Below are positions 24,473 to 32,729 of a stretch of DNA of 64,000 nt, in pieces. Both the position numbers and the translations under genes were made by a program. The stretch is from Pseudomonas sp. LBUM920. Its GTDB lineage: Bacteria > Pseudomonadota > Gammaproteobacteria > Pseudomonadales > Pseudomonadaceae. Position 1 is the first letter of the stretch. Each line of letters starts with the position of its first letter. A model generated the notes under the pieces. The model was given only the letters and a program-made list of their open reading frames with translations. It did no database searches and was not told the DNA's origin. The DNA lies in contig NZ_CP027762.1 of the NCBI RefSeq assembly GCF_003852315.1, forward strand, positions 3,639,501-3,703,500, read 5' to 3'.

Positions 24473-26098
24473 TCAGATCACGAACCGCGCCACCATCGCG
24501 TTCAAATCCACCGCCAGGCGCGACAGCTCGTGGCTGGCGGCGCTGGTCTGGTTGGCGCCGGCTGCCGACTGAGTCGCCAGGTCGCGGATGTTGACCAGGT
24601 TGCGGTCCACCTCACGCGACACTTGGGCCTGCTCTTCAGAAGCACTGGCGATGACCAGGTTGCGCTCGTTGATCAAACTGATCGACTGCGTAATCTGCTC
24701 CAGCGCCACACCGGCGGCACGGGCCATTTCCAGGGTGGTCTGGGTGCGCTGATTGCTTTGTTGCATCGACTGCACCGCTTCGCCGGTGCCCGTCTGAATG
24801 CCGGCGACCATTTTCTCGATTTCCTGGGTCGACTGCGCGGTGCGATGCGCCAGCGCCCGCACTTCATCGGCCACCACCGCAAAGCCACGCCCGGCTTCAC
24901 CGGCGCGGGCTGCCTCAATGGCTGCGTTGAGCGCCAGCAGGTTGGTCTGTTCGGCAATCGCGCGGATCACGTCCAGCACCTTGCCGATGTCACGGCCCTG
25001 CGTGGCCAGGCCTTCGATCATCACCGAGGTGGTTTGCACGTCCTGGGTCATGGTTTGAATCGCACCGACCGTTTCCACTACCCGATCACGGCCTTCACGC
25101 GCGGCCTGGTTGGACTGGCTGGACGCTTCGGAGGTGGATACCGCATTGCGCGCCACCTCTTCCACGGCGGCGGTCATTTCGTTGACGGCGGTGGCGGCCT
25201 GGTCGATTTCGTTGTTCTGTTGTTGCAGGCCTCTGGAGGCTTCCTCGGTGACCGCGCTCAATTCTTCGGCAGCAGAGGCCAGTTGCGTGGCCGAACCGGC
25301 GATGTGCTGGATGGTCTGGCGCAGGTTGGTCTGCATCGCAGACAAAGCGCCAAGCAGACGGGCCGGTTCATCCTTGCCATCATCTTCGACGAGCGTGGTC
25401 AGGTTACCGCTGGCGATGGTTTCGGCCACTTGCACCGCTTTGCGCAGCGGCGCAACGATGCTGCGGGTCAGCAGCCAGGCGAGTAACACCGTCATCAACG
25501 CCGCCACCACCGAAACGATGATGATGCCGCTGACGGCCTGTTGGTAGCTGCCTTCAGCATCCCGCCCGGCCTGGTCGGCATCGGCGCTGTTGATCGCGAT
25601 CAGTTTGTTCAGCTGCTCGCCCATCAGATCCGTACCGTCCTTGATCCGCGTATTGATGAGGCTGCGCATTTCGTCGACTTTGTTCTGCTGCGACAGCGAC
25701 ATCATCTCGGCCTGCGCCGCGAAGTAATTGTCGAGGGTGGCGGCGAAGGTTTTGTAAAGCGCCGCCTCTTCCGGGCCTGCCGGCATGACCGCGTAAGCAC
25801 TCTGGGCCTGCTTGACCTTGTCGACCAACACCGCTACGCGGGTCTTGGCTTCCTCGAGGGCGGCGGGCTCACGGTTGATCAATATCCGGAACGACAAGAT
25901 ACGCAAGCGCAGGACATTTTCCGTCATGTTGCCGAGAAATTTCACGCTGGGTAACTGGTTGGTCCCCATGTCCAGGGAAGACTGGCGAATCTGTGTCATG
26001 CGGTTGACGGCAAATACGCCAAGGATCACGACCAGCAACGCAATGAACGCAAAACCGAGGAACGCGCGCGGGGCAATATTCAGATTACGAAGGGACAT
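24473..26098 (-). CDS. Methyl-accepting chemotaxis protein
   Basis: A 541-residue chemoreceptor. Transmembrane helix 1 is at about 12-32, a four-helix-bundle periplasmic sensor domain (4HB_MCP type) at about 35-188, transmembrane helix 2 at about 190-213, HAMP at about 214-267, and the cytoplasmic signalling domain at about 270-541. The hairpin tip has AIEAARAGEAGRGFAVVADE, and there are methylation-type Q/E pairs. There is no C-terminal receptor pentapeptide. The start at 26098 (MSLRNLNIAPRAF) has GAGAG upstream; the extension to 26164 was rejected because it precedes the normal cytoplasmic leader. The ligand is unknown. The gene is monocistronic. Confidence 0.93.
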   Translation of the reverse strand: MSLRNLNIAPRAFLGFAFIALLVVILGVFAVNRMTQIRQSSLDMGTNQLPSVKFLGNMTENVLRLRILSFRILINREPAALEEAKTRVAVLVDKVKQAQSAYAVMPAGPEEAALYKTFAATLDNYFAAQAEMMSLSQQNKVDEMRSLINTRIKDGTDLMGEQLNKLIAINSADADQAGRDAEGSYQQAVSGIIIVSVVAALMTVLLAWLLTRSIVAPLRKAVQVAETIASGNLTTLVEDDGKDEPARLLGALSAMQTNLRQTIQHIAGSATQLASAAEELSAVTEEASRGLQQQNNEIDQAATAVNEMTAAVEEVARNAVSTSEASSQSNQAAREGRDRVVETVGAIQTMTQDVQTTSVMIEGLATQGRDIGKVLDVIRAIAEQTNLLALNAAIEAARAGEAGRGFAVVADEVRALAHRTAQSTQEIEKMVAGIQTGTGEAVQSMQQSNQRTQTTLEMARAAGVALEQITQSISLINERNLVIASASEEQAQVSREVDRNLVNIRDLATQSAAGANQTSAASHELSRLAVDLNAMVARFVI

Positions 26099-26329
26099 AG
26101 GCTGCTCTCGAGAGATAGTGGGCGAGCGTCCCTGCCGCGACACGATCAGTCGGCGCCAACGCACCGCTCTGATCTTTGGGCACCACTGTTATAAGAGTTG
26201 GGTGGGCTTGAACAGGGTATCGGCAGGTGCCGGGATTTAATGCAGGATGTTTCGAAATATTTTTACACACTTCTGACGGCCGGCACTTTCTGGCATCCTG
26301 CGCGCCCCTTTCCCTAACGGGCCTGTATT

Positions 26330-27757
26330 TTGTCTGACACTCAAACCCCTCGCCCCCGCTATAAATCCGACCTGATCTACGGCCTGGAAGATCGCCCGCA
26401 CTTTACTGCGGCGATTTTTGCCGCACTGCAACATGTGCTCGCCAGTTTCGTCGGCATCATTACCCCCACCTTGATCGTCGGCGGCGTGCTGGGCCTTGAA
26501 AGCGAAGTGCCGTACCTGGTGAGCATGGCGCTGTTCGTGTCCGGGCTCGGCACGTTTGTGCAGGCGCGCACGTTCGGCCCGATCGGTTCGGGCCTGTTGT
26601 GCCTGCAGGGCACCAGCTTTTCGTTTATCAGCGTGATTCTCAGCGCCGGCTTTATGGTCAAGGCCCGAGGCGGCGGCACCGATGAAATTCTCTCGACGCT
26701 CTTTGGTATCTGCTTTTTCGCAGCCTTTATCGAAGTGGTGCTGAGCCAGTTCATCGGCAAGTTGCGCAAGCTGATCACCCCGGTGGTGACCGGCACCATC
26801 ATTACGTTGATGGGCTTGTCGCTGATCAAAGTGGCGGTCACCGACATGGCCGGCGGTTACGGCTCCAGCGATTTGGGCGCGGCCGGCAACATGGGCCTGG
26901 CGGCGCTGGTGCTGCTGACTATTGTGGTCCTCAACCGGTTCAGCAACCCGTTCCTGCGCCTGGGTTCGATCGTGATCGGCCTGACGCTGGGTTTTGTGGT
27001 GGCCTGGTGGATGGGCCGGGTCGATCTGGCAGCCCTGCCTCAAGTGCCGCTGATCAGCGTGCCGGTGCCGTTCAAGTACGGTTTCTCGTTTGATTGGGTG
27101 GCGTTTATCCCGGTGGCGGTGATCTTCCTGATTTCGCCTTTGGAAGCCGCTGGCGACTTGACTGCCAACTCGATGATTTCGCAACAACCGGTCAAGGGCC
27201 CGCTGTATATCAAACGCATCAAGTCGGGCCTGCTGGCGGACGGCCTCAACTCGGCCATGGCCGCCACCTTCAATAGCCTGCCGATGGTGACCTTCGCGCA
27301 GAATAACGGAGTGATCCAGTTGACCGGCGTGGCCAGCCGCTACGTGGCGTATTTCATCGCCGGCCTGCTGGTGCTGCTGGGGCTGTTCCCGATGATCGGC
27401 GCGGTGCTGCAATTGATGCCCAAGCCGGTGCTCGGCGGCGCCACCCTGATCATGTTCGGCACCGTGGCCGTGGCCGGGATCAAGATTCTTGCCGAGGCCG
27501 GACTGCACCGGCGCAATGTGCTGATCGTGGCGATTTCCCTGGGCATGGGCCTGGGTGTGGCCGCCGTGCCGGAAGTGCTGCGCGACCTGCCCAAGGCGCT
27601 GCACAACATCTTCGAGTCGCCGATCACGGTGGGCGCGTTCTGTGCAATCCTGCTGAACATTTTCCTGCCCGAAGAGTTCATAGAGCTGGAAGAAGATGAA
27701 TTTGATCCGGAGTCCTCTACCCTCAAGGTCATGCAGGACCCGGACGTCACGAAATAG
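26330..27757 (+). CDS. NCS2-family xanthine/uracil permease
   Basis: A 475-residue inner-membrane carrier with about 14 hydrophobic segments. It shows the family signature F-N-S-L-P-M-V-T-F-A-Q-N-N-G-V near residues 313-328 and the conserved acidic SPLEAAGDLTANS near 265-280. It is closest in style to XanP-type proton/xanthine symporters, but substrate choice within NCS2 is not safe from sequence alone. The start is TTG at 26330 (TTG TCT GAC ACT), the only start that keeps the conserved N-terminus. The LEA-type lipoprotein gene follows after 12 bp and the GNAT gene overlaps that, so the three may share a transcript. Confidence 0.88.
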   Translation: MSDTQTPRPRYKSDLIYGLEDRPHFTAAIFAALQHVLASFVGIITPTLIVGGVLGLESEVPYLVSMALFVSGLGTFVQARTFGPIGSGLLCLQGTSFSFISVILSAGFMVKARGGGTDEILSTLFGICFFAAFIEVVLSQFIGKLRKLITPVVTGTIITLMGLSLIKVAVTDMAGGYGSSDLGAAGNMGLAALVLLTIVVLNRFSNPFLRLGSIVIGLTLGFVVAWWMGRVDLAALPQVPLISVPVPFKYGFSFDWVAFIPVAVIFLISPLEAAGDLTANSMISQQPVKGPLYIKRIKSGLLADGLNSAMAATFNSLPMVTFAQNNGVIQLTGVASRYVAYFIAGLLVLLGLFPMIGAVLQLMPKPVLGGATLIMFGTVAVAGIKILAEAGLHRRNVLIVAISLGMGLGVAAVPEVLRDLPKALHNIFESPITVGAFCAILLNIFLPEEFIELEEDEFDPESSTLKVMQDPDVTK

Positions 27758-27769
27758 GAGCACCTTTAA

Positions 27770-28231
27770 ATGCGCAAGCTCATGGTTCTATCGTTACTGC
27801 TGCTGACCTTGAGCGCCTGTGCGCTGTTCCCCAATCGCGACCCGGTCAACATCAGCGTGGTCGGCATCGAGCCGCTGCAAAGCCAGGACCTGGAAGTACG
27901 ATTTGCGGTGAAACTGCGGGTGCAAAACCCGAATGAAACGGCGATCGACTACAGCGGCGTAGCCCTGGATCTGGACGTCAATGGCCGGCCGTTGGCGTCC
28001 GGGGTCAGTGACCAGTCCGGCTCGATCCCACGGTTTTCTGAAACCGTGCTGAGTGTGCCGGTGAGCGTTTCGGCGTTTTCCGTATTGCGCCAGACCCTGG
28101 GCCTGAGCCAGACCCAAAGCTTGAACAACCTGCCCTATGTGCTGCGCGGCAAACTGGCGGGTGGCCTGTTTGGCACCCAGCGTTTTGTCGAGCGCGGCAC
28201 GCTGGACCTGCCGAACACGGCGACCTGGTGA
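27770..28231 (+). CDS. LEA type 2 (WHy-domain) lipoprotein
   Basis: A 153-residue lipoprotein. The signal peptide ends in lipobox L-S-A-C with Cys17 as the lipidated residue. The rest is a single LEA14/WHy beta-sandwich (about 25-150) with the family pattern VRFAVKLRVQNPNETAIDYSG. WHy domains are linked to desiccation and stress protection in plants and bacteria; here a periplasmic or outer-membrane stabilising role is inference. GGAG lies upstream of the ATG. The stop TGA shares a base with the ATG of the next gene. Confidence 0.88.
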   Translation: MRKLMVLSLLLLTLSACALFPNRDPVNISVVGIEPLQSQDLEVRFAVKLRVQNPNETAIDYSGVALDLDVNGRPLASGVSDQSGSIPRFSETVLSVPVSVSAFSVLRQTLGLSQTQSLNNLPYVLRGKLAGGLFGTQRFVERGTLDLPNTATW

Positions 28232-28788
28232 TGGCCCGCCAACCGGTACTGTTGACCCCACGACTGATCCTGCGTCCGCTGGTGCTTGCGGATGCCGAGG
28301 CCATCCAGCGGCAGTTTGCGCATTGGGACGTGGTGCGCTACCTCAACGCCGCAGTGCCTTGGCCCTACCCGGCCGATGGCGCGCGTTGCTACCTGGAACA
28401 GGTCGCCTTGCCGGCCATGGCACGGGGCGAGCAGCGGCATTGGTCGATCCGCCTCAAAACTGCACCGGAGCAGTTGATCGGCACTATCAGCCTGATGGAC
28501 GAACCGGACGATAACCGCGGCTTCTGGCTGGGCCCGCAATGGCAAGGCCAGGGCTTGATGACCGAAGCCAGTGCGGCGGTGACCGAGTACTGGTTCGAGG
28601 TACTCAAACGCCCCGTGCTGCGTGTGCCCAAGGCGGCGCCCAATATTGGCTCACGGCGGATATCCGAGCGCACCGGCATGCGCTTGATCAGGTCGCAGGA
28701 AGGTCGGTTTGTGGAAGGCACCTTCGCGCGCGACATTTGGGAAATAACCCGCGAAGAGTGGCTCAACACGCTACCTGCCACGCCGTAG
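28231..28788 (+). CDS. GNAT-family N-acetyltransferase
   Basis: A 185-residue cytosolic acetyltransferase of the RimJ/RimL subtype: N-terminal TPRLILRPLVLADAEAIQRQF, acetyl-CoA loop GFWLGPQWQGQGLMTEA (variant of Q/R-x-x-G-x-G/A), and C-terminal NIGSRRISERTGMRL. It probably acetylates a protein N-terminus or a small amine; the substrate is unknown. The start at ATG 28231 overlaps the lipoprotein stop (TGATG); a GTG one codon earlier is also possible. Confidence 0.88.
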   Translation: MARQPVLLTPRLILRPLVLADAEAIQRQFAHWDVVRYLNAAVPWPYPADGARCYLEQVALPAMARGEQRHWSIRLKTAPEQLIGTISLMDEPDDNRGFWLGPQWQGQGLMTEASAAVTEYWFEVLKRPVLRVPKAAPNIGSRRISERTGMRLIRSQEGRFVEGTFARDIWEITREEWLNTLPATP

Positions 28789-28824
28789 GCGCCAGGCTTG
28801 CCGGCGCCTGCGGCTTGACCGGCT

Positions 28825-29751
28825 TCACTCGGTGAGGGTGCGCACGCCGGGTTTGGCGCGCTCATCCACGACCAGCTCAAACACATCCGGCCGCGCGTAA
28901 TGCCCCACCACGTCATAGTCATAACGTGCCCGGACGAGGTCCTCGGTATTGATCTGCGCGGTCAATAACCCGGCCTCTCCCACCAACGGCCCGGCCAGAA
29001 CATCGCCCATCGGCCCGATAATCACACTGCCGCCCGCGATCAACGCACGGTCTGACGGCCAATTGGCCACTTGCACGCCGAGCGCCGCAGGCGAGGCCTG
29101 CACCTGGCAGGCGCTGACCACAAAGCAGCGCCCTTCATGGGCGACATGGCGCATGCTCACCTGCCACATTTCGCGTTCGTCCACGGTCGGCGCGCACCAC
29201 ACGTCCACGCCCTTGGCGTACATCGCGGTGCGCAGCAGCGGCATCATGTTTTCCCAGCACACCGCCCCACCGATCCGGCCTACAGCGGTGTCGATCACCG
29301 GCAAGGTCGAACCATCGCCCGTGCCCCAGATCAGCCGTTCGGTGCCGGTGGGCATCAGTTTGCGGTGCTTGGCAACCAGCCCGCCGTTCGGCTCGAAATA
29401 CAGCACCGTGCAATACAACGTGCTGGCACTGCGCTCGATCACGCCGATTACCAGGCTGGCACCGGTGCGGGCAGACAACCCGGCCAGCGCTTGCGTCTCG
29501 ACGCCCGGCACGTCGATGGCGTTGGCAAAATAACGGGCAAAGGCTTCGCGCCCCTCCGGCAAGCGATAACCCAGCTGCGTGCCGAAGCTTTCGCCCTTGG
29601 GATAGCCGCCCAGCAAGGCTTCAGGCATCACCACCAATTGCGCACCGCTGCGCAGAATCTCGTGCTCATAGCTCAGGATTTGCGCCATGGTTTGCGCTTT
29701 GCCTTCTGGCAAGGCACCGATTTGCAAGGCAGCCACGGTAGAAAGGGGCAT
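28825..29751 (-). CDS. Nitrilase-type carbon-nitrogen hydrolase
   Basis: A 308-residue nitrilase-superfamily enzyme with the full catalytic triad: E44 (VMPEALLGGYPKG), K131 (KHRKLMPTGTE) and C165 (GGAVCWENMMPLLR). The C-W-E-N-x-M-P context is that of true nitrilases, which turn nitriles into acids and ammonia. The start at 29751 was picked because TGGAG lies 8 bases upstream; GTGs at 29760 and 29754 are in frame. It is transcribed away from a LysR-type gene across a 70-bp gap, so that regulator probably controls it in response to a nitrile or product. It would supply nitrogen or detoxify plant nitriles (inference). Confidence 0.92.
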   Translation of the reverse strand: MPLSTVAALQIGALPEGKAQTMAQILSYEHEILRSGAQLVVMPEALLGGYPKGESFGTQLGYRLPEGREAFARYFANAIDVPGVETQALAGLSARTGASLVIGVIERSASTLYCTVLYFEPNGGLVAKHRKLMPTGTERLIWGTGDGSTLPVIDTAVGRIGGAVCWENMMPLLRTAMYAKGVDVWCAPTVDEREMWQVSMRHVAHEGRCFVVSACQVQASPAALGVQVANWPSDRALIAGGSVIIGPMGDVLAGPLVGEAGLLTAQINTEDLVRARYDYDVVGHYARPDVFELVVDERAKPGVRTLTE

Positions 29752-29821
29752 CACGATCACTCCAAATAAGGGGGGTTGCCCATTCTCCGATCAGCCGTGA
29801 TCATGAATAAAGCCCACTTCA
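29752..29821. promoter_or_regulatory. Divergent control region, nitrilase and LysR gene
   Basis: This 70-bp gap between two divergent starts must hold both promoters. It contains TGATCATGA (29799-29807) and short T-N11-A-like candidates of the kind LysR proteins bind, but no unambiguous -35/-10 pair was seen. Confidence 0.45.
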
Positions 29822-30763
29822 ATGCTGAATGATATGAGCCAAATGAATATCGCCCAGGTTGACCTGAACCTGCTGAAAACCTTCGAAGCCCTGCACGACG
29901 AGTCCAGTGCCAGCCGCGCCGCGTTGCGCCTGGGCGTTACTCAGTCGGCGATCAGCGCAGGCCTGCGACGTTTGCGCGACGTGTATGGCGACCCATTATT
30001 TGTGCGCACCGGCCGCGGCCTGGCACCGACGTTGCGCGCCAATCAGCTCAAACCGGTGATCAGCGAAGCGCTGGACCGCTGCCGACAAAGCCTGGCCATG
30101 GTCCATCCGGACAATCTCGACTACCAAGGGCGTTCAGTGGTCCTGGGTTTATCCGATGACTTCGAAATTGCTTACGCCCGTCGGTTGATGGAAGCCATCG
30201 CCGATTGTGCGCCCAAGCTGCGGGTGATCTTCCGCCAGACCCACAGCCAGATCGTCGCCGCGGCCCTGCTTGACCGTAGCCTGGACCTGGCGATCACCGC
30301 GGGCGGGTTTGCCGAACGCAGGCTGAGTCGACAGGTAGTGGGCGAAGGGGATTACCGCTGCCTGGTCGACCCGGACAGCCTGGCGCCCAGCCAGCACGCT
30401 ATCAGCCTGGATGAGTTCGTCGCGCGCGAGCACGTGCTGGTGTCGTCGGGCGGTTTTATCGGGATCACTGATGAAGGGTTGGCGGCGCAAGGGCTGAGCC
30501 GCCAGGTGTGCGCGTCCACCAGCCACTTTGCCGCGCTGCCGTATCTGCTCAAAGGCAGCACGGCCGTGGCGACGATTCCCGGCCATGCGGCCCAGGCCAT
30601 CGCGCGCATGACCGGCTTGCGTGTACTGCCCTGCCCGTTGGCGCTGCCGGTTTACCCGGTAGAACTCGGCTGGCGCACCCAGGCGCAGCTTGATCCGCTG
30701 TTGCTCAAGGTGCGCGAGGCGATTGTGGCGTGCTTTATTTTGCCGCGGCCATCAGCTTGTTGA
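29822..30763 (+). CDS. LysR-family transcriptional regulator
   Basis: About 313 residues, with an N-terminal winged helix (LLKTFEALHDESSASRAALRLGVTQSAISAGLRRLRDVYGDPLF...), in which the VTQSAISAGLRRLR recognition helix is clear, and a co-inducer domain (about 95-300). It binds DNA as a tetramer. Alternative in-frame ATGs at 29834 and 29843 are equally plausible because no good ribosome site is visible. Divergence from the nitrilase gene suggests control of that gene. Its last 29 bp overlap the end of the convergent small gene. Confidence 0.92.
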   Translation: MLNDMSQMNIAQVDLNLLKTFEALHDESSASRAALRLGVTQSAISAGLRRLRDVYGDPLFVRTGRGLAPTLRANQLKPVISEALDRCRQSLAMVHPDNLDYQGRSVVLGLSDDFEIAYARRLMEAIADCAPKLRVIFRQTHSQIVAAALLDRSLDLAITAGGFAERRLSRQVVGEGDYRCLVDPDSLAPSQHAISLDEFVAREHVLVSSGGFIGITDEGLAAQGLSRQVCASTSHFAALPYLLKGSTAVATIPGHAAQAIARMTGLRVLPCPLALPVYPVELGWRTQAQLDPLLLKVREAIVACFILPRPSAC

Positions 30764-30989
30764 CTTCGCTGCGCACCATATTGGAAAACTCCGGCGGCGA
30801 CATGCCGTCGAGTTCTGCGCGCACCCATTCAGCCCACTTGCCCTTGCGCTTGGCGCGCTCGCCGAACAAGCGCGCCGCTTCGCCCTTGGCCTTGCCCAGG
30901 TTGGTCTGCCACAGGTCGTAGAGGCGTGACTTTTCATCTTCCAGCTCGGCGCGTTCGGCGAGGGTTTTGTTGGCGAGATTGAAGCTCAT
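30735..30989 (-). CDS. Small conserved hypothetical protein (84 aa)
   Basis: A highly charged, helical, soluble 84-residue protein (MSFNLANKTLAERAELEDEK...), rich in K, E and R and without cysteine, signal peptide or membrane segment. GGTAATTCCAC precedes the ATG, a weak ribosome site. Its 3' end overlaps the LysR gene by 29 bp on the other strand. No family recognised; the composition suggests a nucleic-acid or ribosome-associated helper, but that is only a guess. Confidence 0.75.
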   Translation of the reverse strand: MSFNLANKTLAERAELEDEKSRLYDLWQTNLGKAKGEAARLFGERAKRKGKWAEWVRAELDGMSPPEFSNMVRSEVNKLMAAAK

Positions 30990-31152
30990 GTGGAATTACC
31001 TGCTGCACAAATAGACGACATCTTACACTGTAGGTCGAAATATCCTGATTCGGATTTTGCCCAAAAACAGGCCCCGGCAAAAAAACTGCAACTTTTGCCG
31101 CCGCCTGACACTCCATTGTTCACTGTCACATTCACCTGCAAGGAGTCACACA

Positions 31153-31473
31153 ATGGCCCGCAAATCTGCTGCCCAAGCTGTCGAAGATCAAATCAAGGAT
31201 CAAGCTTTCAGTGAACTGACGGCGTTGATCGAAGAGTCGGACAAACTGCTCAAGAGCAGCGCCTCCCTGGTAGGCGAAGAAGGCGAAACCCTGCGCGAAC
31301 AGGTTGCCATCAAACTCAAGCAAGCGCTGGAGTCGGTGTCCAACGTGCGCGAGCGCAGCAAGCCGGTGGTCGACGCGACCGAAACCTACATCGGCGGCCA
31401 TCCATGGCAGACCGTGGCCATCTCTGCAGGTTTTGGCCTGGTGGTGGGGTTGTTGCTGGGTCGCCGTAACTGA
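31153..31473 (+). CDS. DUF883 (ElaB/YqjD-like) membrane-anchored protein
   Basis: A 106-residue protein: a long amphipathic helix (about 10-75) and one C-terminal transmembrane helix (TVAISAGFGLVVGLLLG) closing with the family end G-R-R-N. E. coli relatives (YqjD, ElaB) are stationary-phase proteins that tether ribosomes to the inner membrane. AAGGAG at 31139-31144 fixes the ATG at 31153; the frame open upstream has no start signal. It is monocistronic with a strong terminator. Confidence 0.92.
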   Translation: MARKSAAQAVEDQIKDQAFSELTALIEESDKLLKSSASLVGEEGETLREQVAIKLKQALESVSNVRERSKPVVDATETYIGGHPWQTVAISAGFGLVVGLLLGRRN

Positions 31474-31493
31474 TCCACCGTACTTGATGCATG

Positions 31494-31524
31494 GGGGCTG
31501 CGCCGTTGGCGCAGCCCCTTTTTT
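31494..31524 (+). terminator. Rho-independent terminator
   Basis: Perfect 11-bp stem GGGGCTGCGCC / GGCGCAGCCCC with GTT loop and six T, 20 bp after the DUF883 stop. It also ends where the convergent dpkA gene stops and may serve both. Confidence 0.95.
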
Positions 31525-32560
31525 ACGTCTCCAGCAAGGCCTGCAAGCGCGCCAGCTCGCGCGCGTCCAGCTCAATACCTTGTTGCTGCGACTTCGCCCG
31601 TGTGCGGTGACGTCGATCCCCCGGTAACCGCCGCAACCCCGCCGCATGCATCTGCCGCACCAGTTCCTGGCTGCGTTCGGCGAAGTTTTGCCCGGCCGTC
31701 TTGCTCGGGTCGATGACGATCAGCAATTGCCCGGTCCAGGGTGTACGCGCGCCCGGATGATCGGCCCAGTTGAATTCAAACGAGAAATTGCCTCCCGTCA
31801 ACGCCGCCGCCAGCAATTCGACCATCATCGACAAGGCCGAGCCCTTGTGCCCGCCAAAGGGCAACAGCGCGCCGCCTTCGAGCACGGCTTTGGGGTCCTG
31901 GGTCGGCTGGCCGAGGCTGTCAACGCCCATGCCCGGCGGCAAGCGCTCGCCCTTGCGCGCGGCAATCTGCACGTCGCCGTGGGCGATGGCGCTGGTGGCC
32001 AGGTCGAAGACAATGGGCGAGCCGTCGGCACGCGGTGCGGCGAAGGCGATGGGGTTGGTGCCGAACAATGGCCGGTCGGCGCCATGCGGCACCACGCAAG
32101 TCATGCTGTTGACCACGCTCAACGCCACCAGCCCTTCTTCGGCGAAGGGCTCGACATCCGGCCACAGCGCGGCAAAGTGATGAGAGTTGTGAATCGCCAG
32201 CAGTGCGATGCCGGCGCTGCGAGCTTTGTCTACCAACAACGCGCGCGCCGCTTCAAGGGCCGGCTGGGCGAACCCGTTGCCGGCATCCACCCGCACGAAG
32301 CCCGACGCCACATCCGTGACCACGGGCGTGGCCTTGCCGTCGACCCACCCGCTGGCCAGCGTGCTGAGGTAACCGGGGATACGGAAAATGCCGTGGCTGT
32401 GCGCACCGTCGCGCTCGGCGCTGGCGCAATTGTGCGCCAGGATCGAGGCAACCTGCGGTGAGGTGCCGTGCTTGACGAATATCGCGTGCAGCAATCCCAC
32501 CAGGTCATCGAAACCGATGAATGCTGCAGGACTGTCAACGAGCGGGGACTGGGCAGACAT
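31523..32560 (-). CDS. dpkA: Delta1-piperideine-2-carboxylate/Delta1-pyrroline-2-carboxylate reductase
   Basis: A 345-residue member of the malate/L-lactate dehydrogenase-2 family. It closely follows the P. putida/P. syringae DpkA sequence as I recall it: ILAHNCASAERDGAHSHG, AIHNSHHFAALWPDVEPFAE, SVVNSMTCVVPHGA, FGTNPIAFAAP, LLPFGGHKGSALSMMVELLA. DpkA reduces the cyclic imines of D-lysine and D-proline catabolism with NADPH, giving L-pipecolate or L-proline. The start at 32560 has CGGAG six bases upstream; the extension to 32620 was rejected. It stands alone, with the giant toxin-like gene divergent upstream. Confidence 0.9.
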   Translation of the reverse strand: MSAQSPLVDSPAAFIGFDDLVGLLHAIFVKHGTSPQVASILAHNCASAERDGAHSHGIFRIPGYLSTLASGWVDGKATPVVTDVASGFVRVDAGNGFAQPALEAARALLVDKARSAGIALLAIHNSHHFAALWPDVEPFAEEGLVALSVVNSMTCVVPHGADRPLFGTNPIAFAAPRADGSPIVFDLATSAIAHGDVQIAARKGERLPPGMGVDSLGQPTQDPKAVLEGGALLPFGGHKGSALSMMVELLAAALTGGNFSFEFNWADHPGARTPWTGQLLIVIDPSKTAGQNFAERSQELVRQMHAAGLRRLPGDRRHRTRAKSQQQGIELDARELARLQALLET

Positions 32561-32729
32561 CTGTAGCTCCGATTTTATAATTGGAAGAGACAACAAGAAT
32601 CCAGACCGCCGATTAAACAACGCCTCCTGTGCCTGCTGTCAACGGGCGCTTGCGTTATCTACCGCCCAGCGTGCTGCGCGACCTCCTACTTTGGCGCTTG
32701 ATGACCGCCGCGTGAAAGGAGAGCGCCCC

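Noticed and set aside
26237..27763. Long minus-strand open frame opposite the xanthine/uracil permease
   Set aside because: Composition is that of an antisense shadow, while the + strand shows NCS2 motifs.
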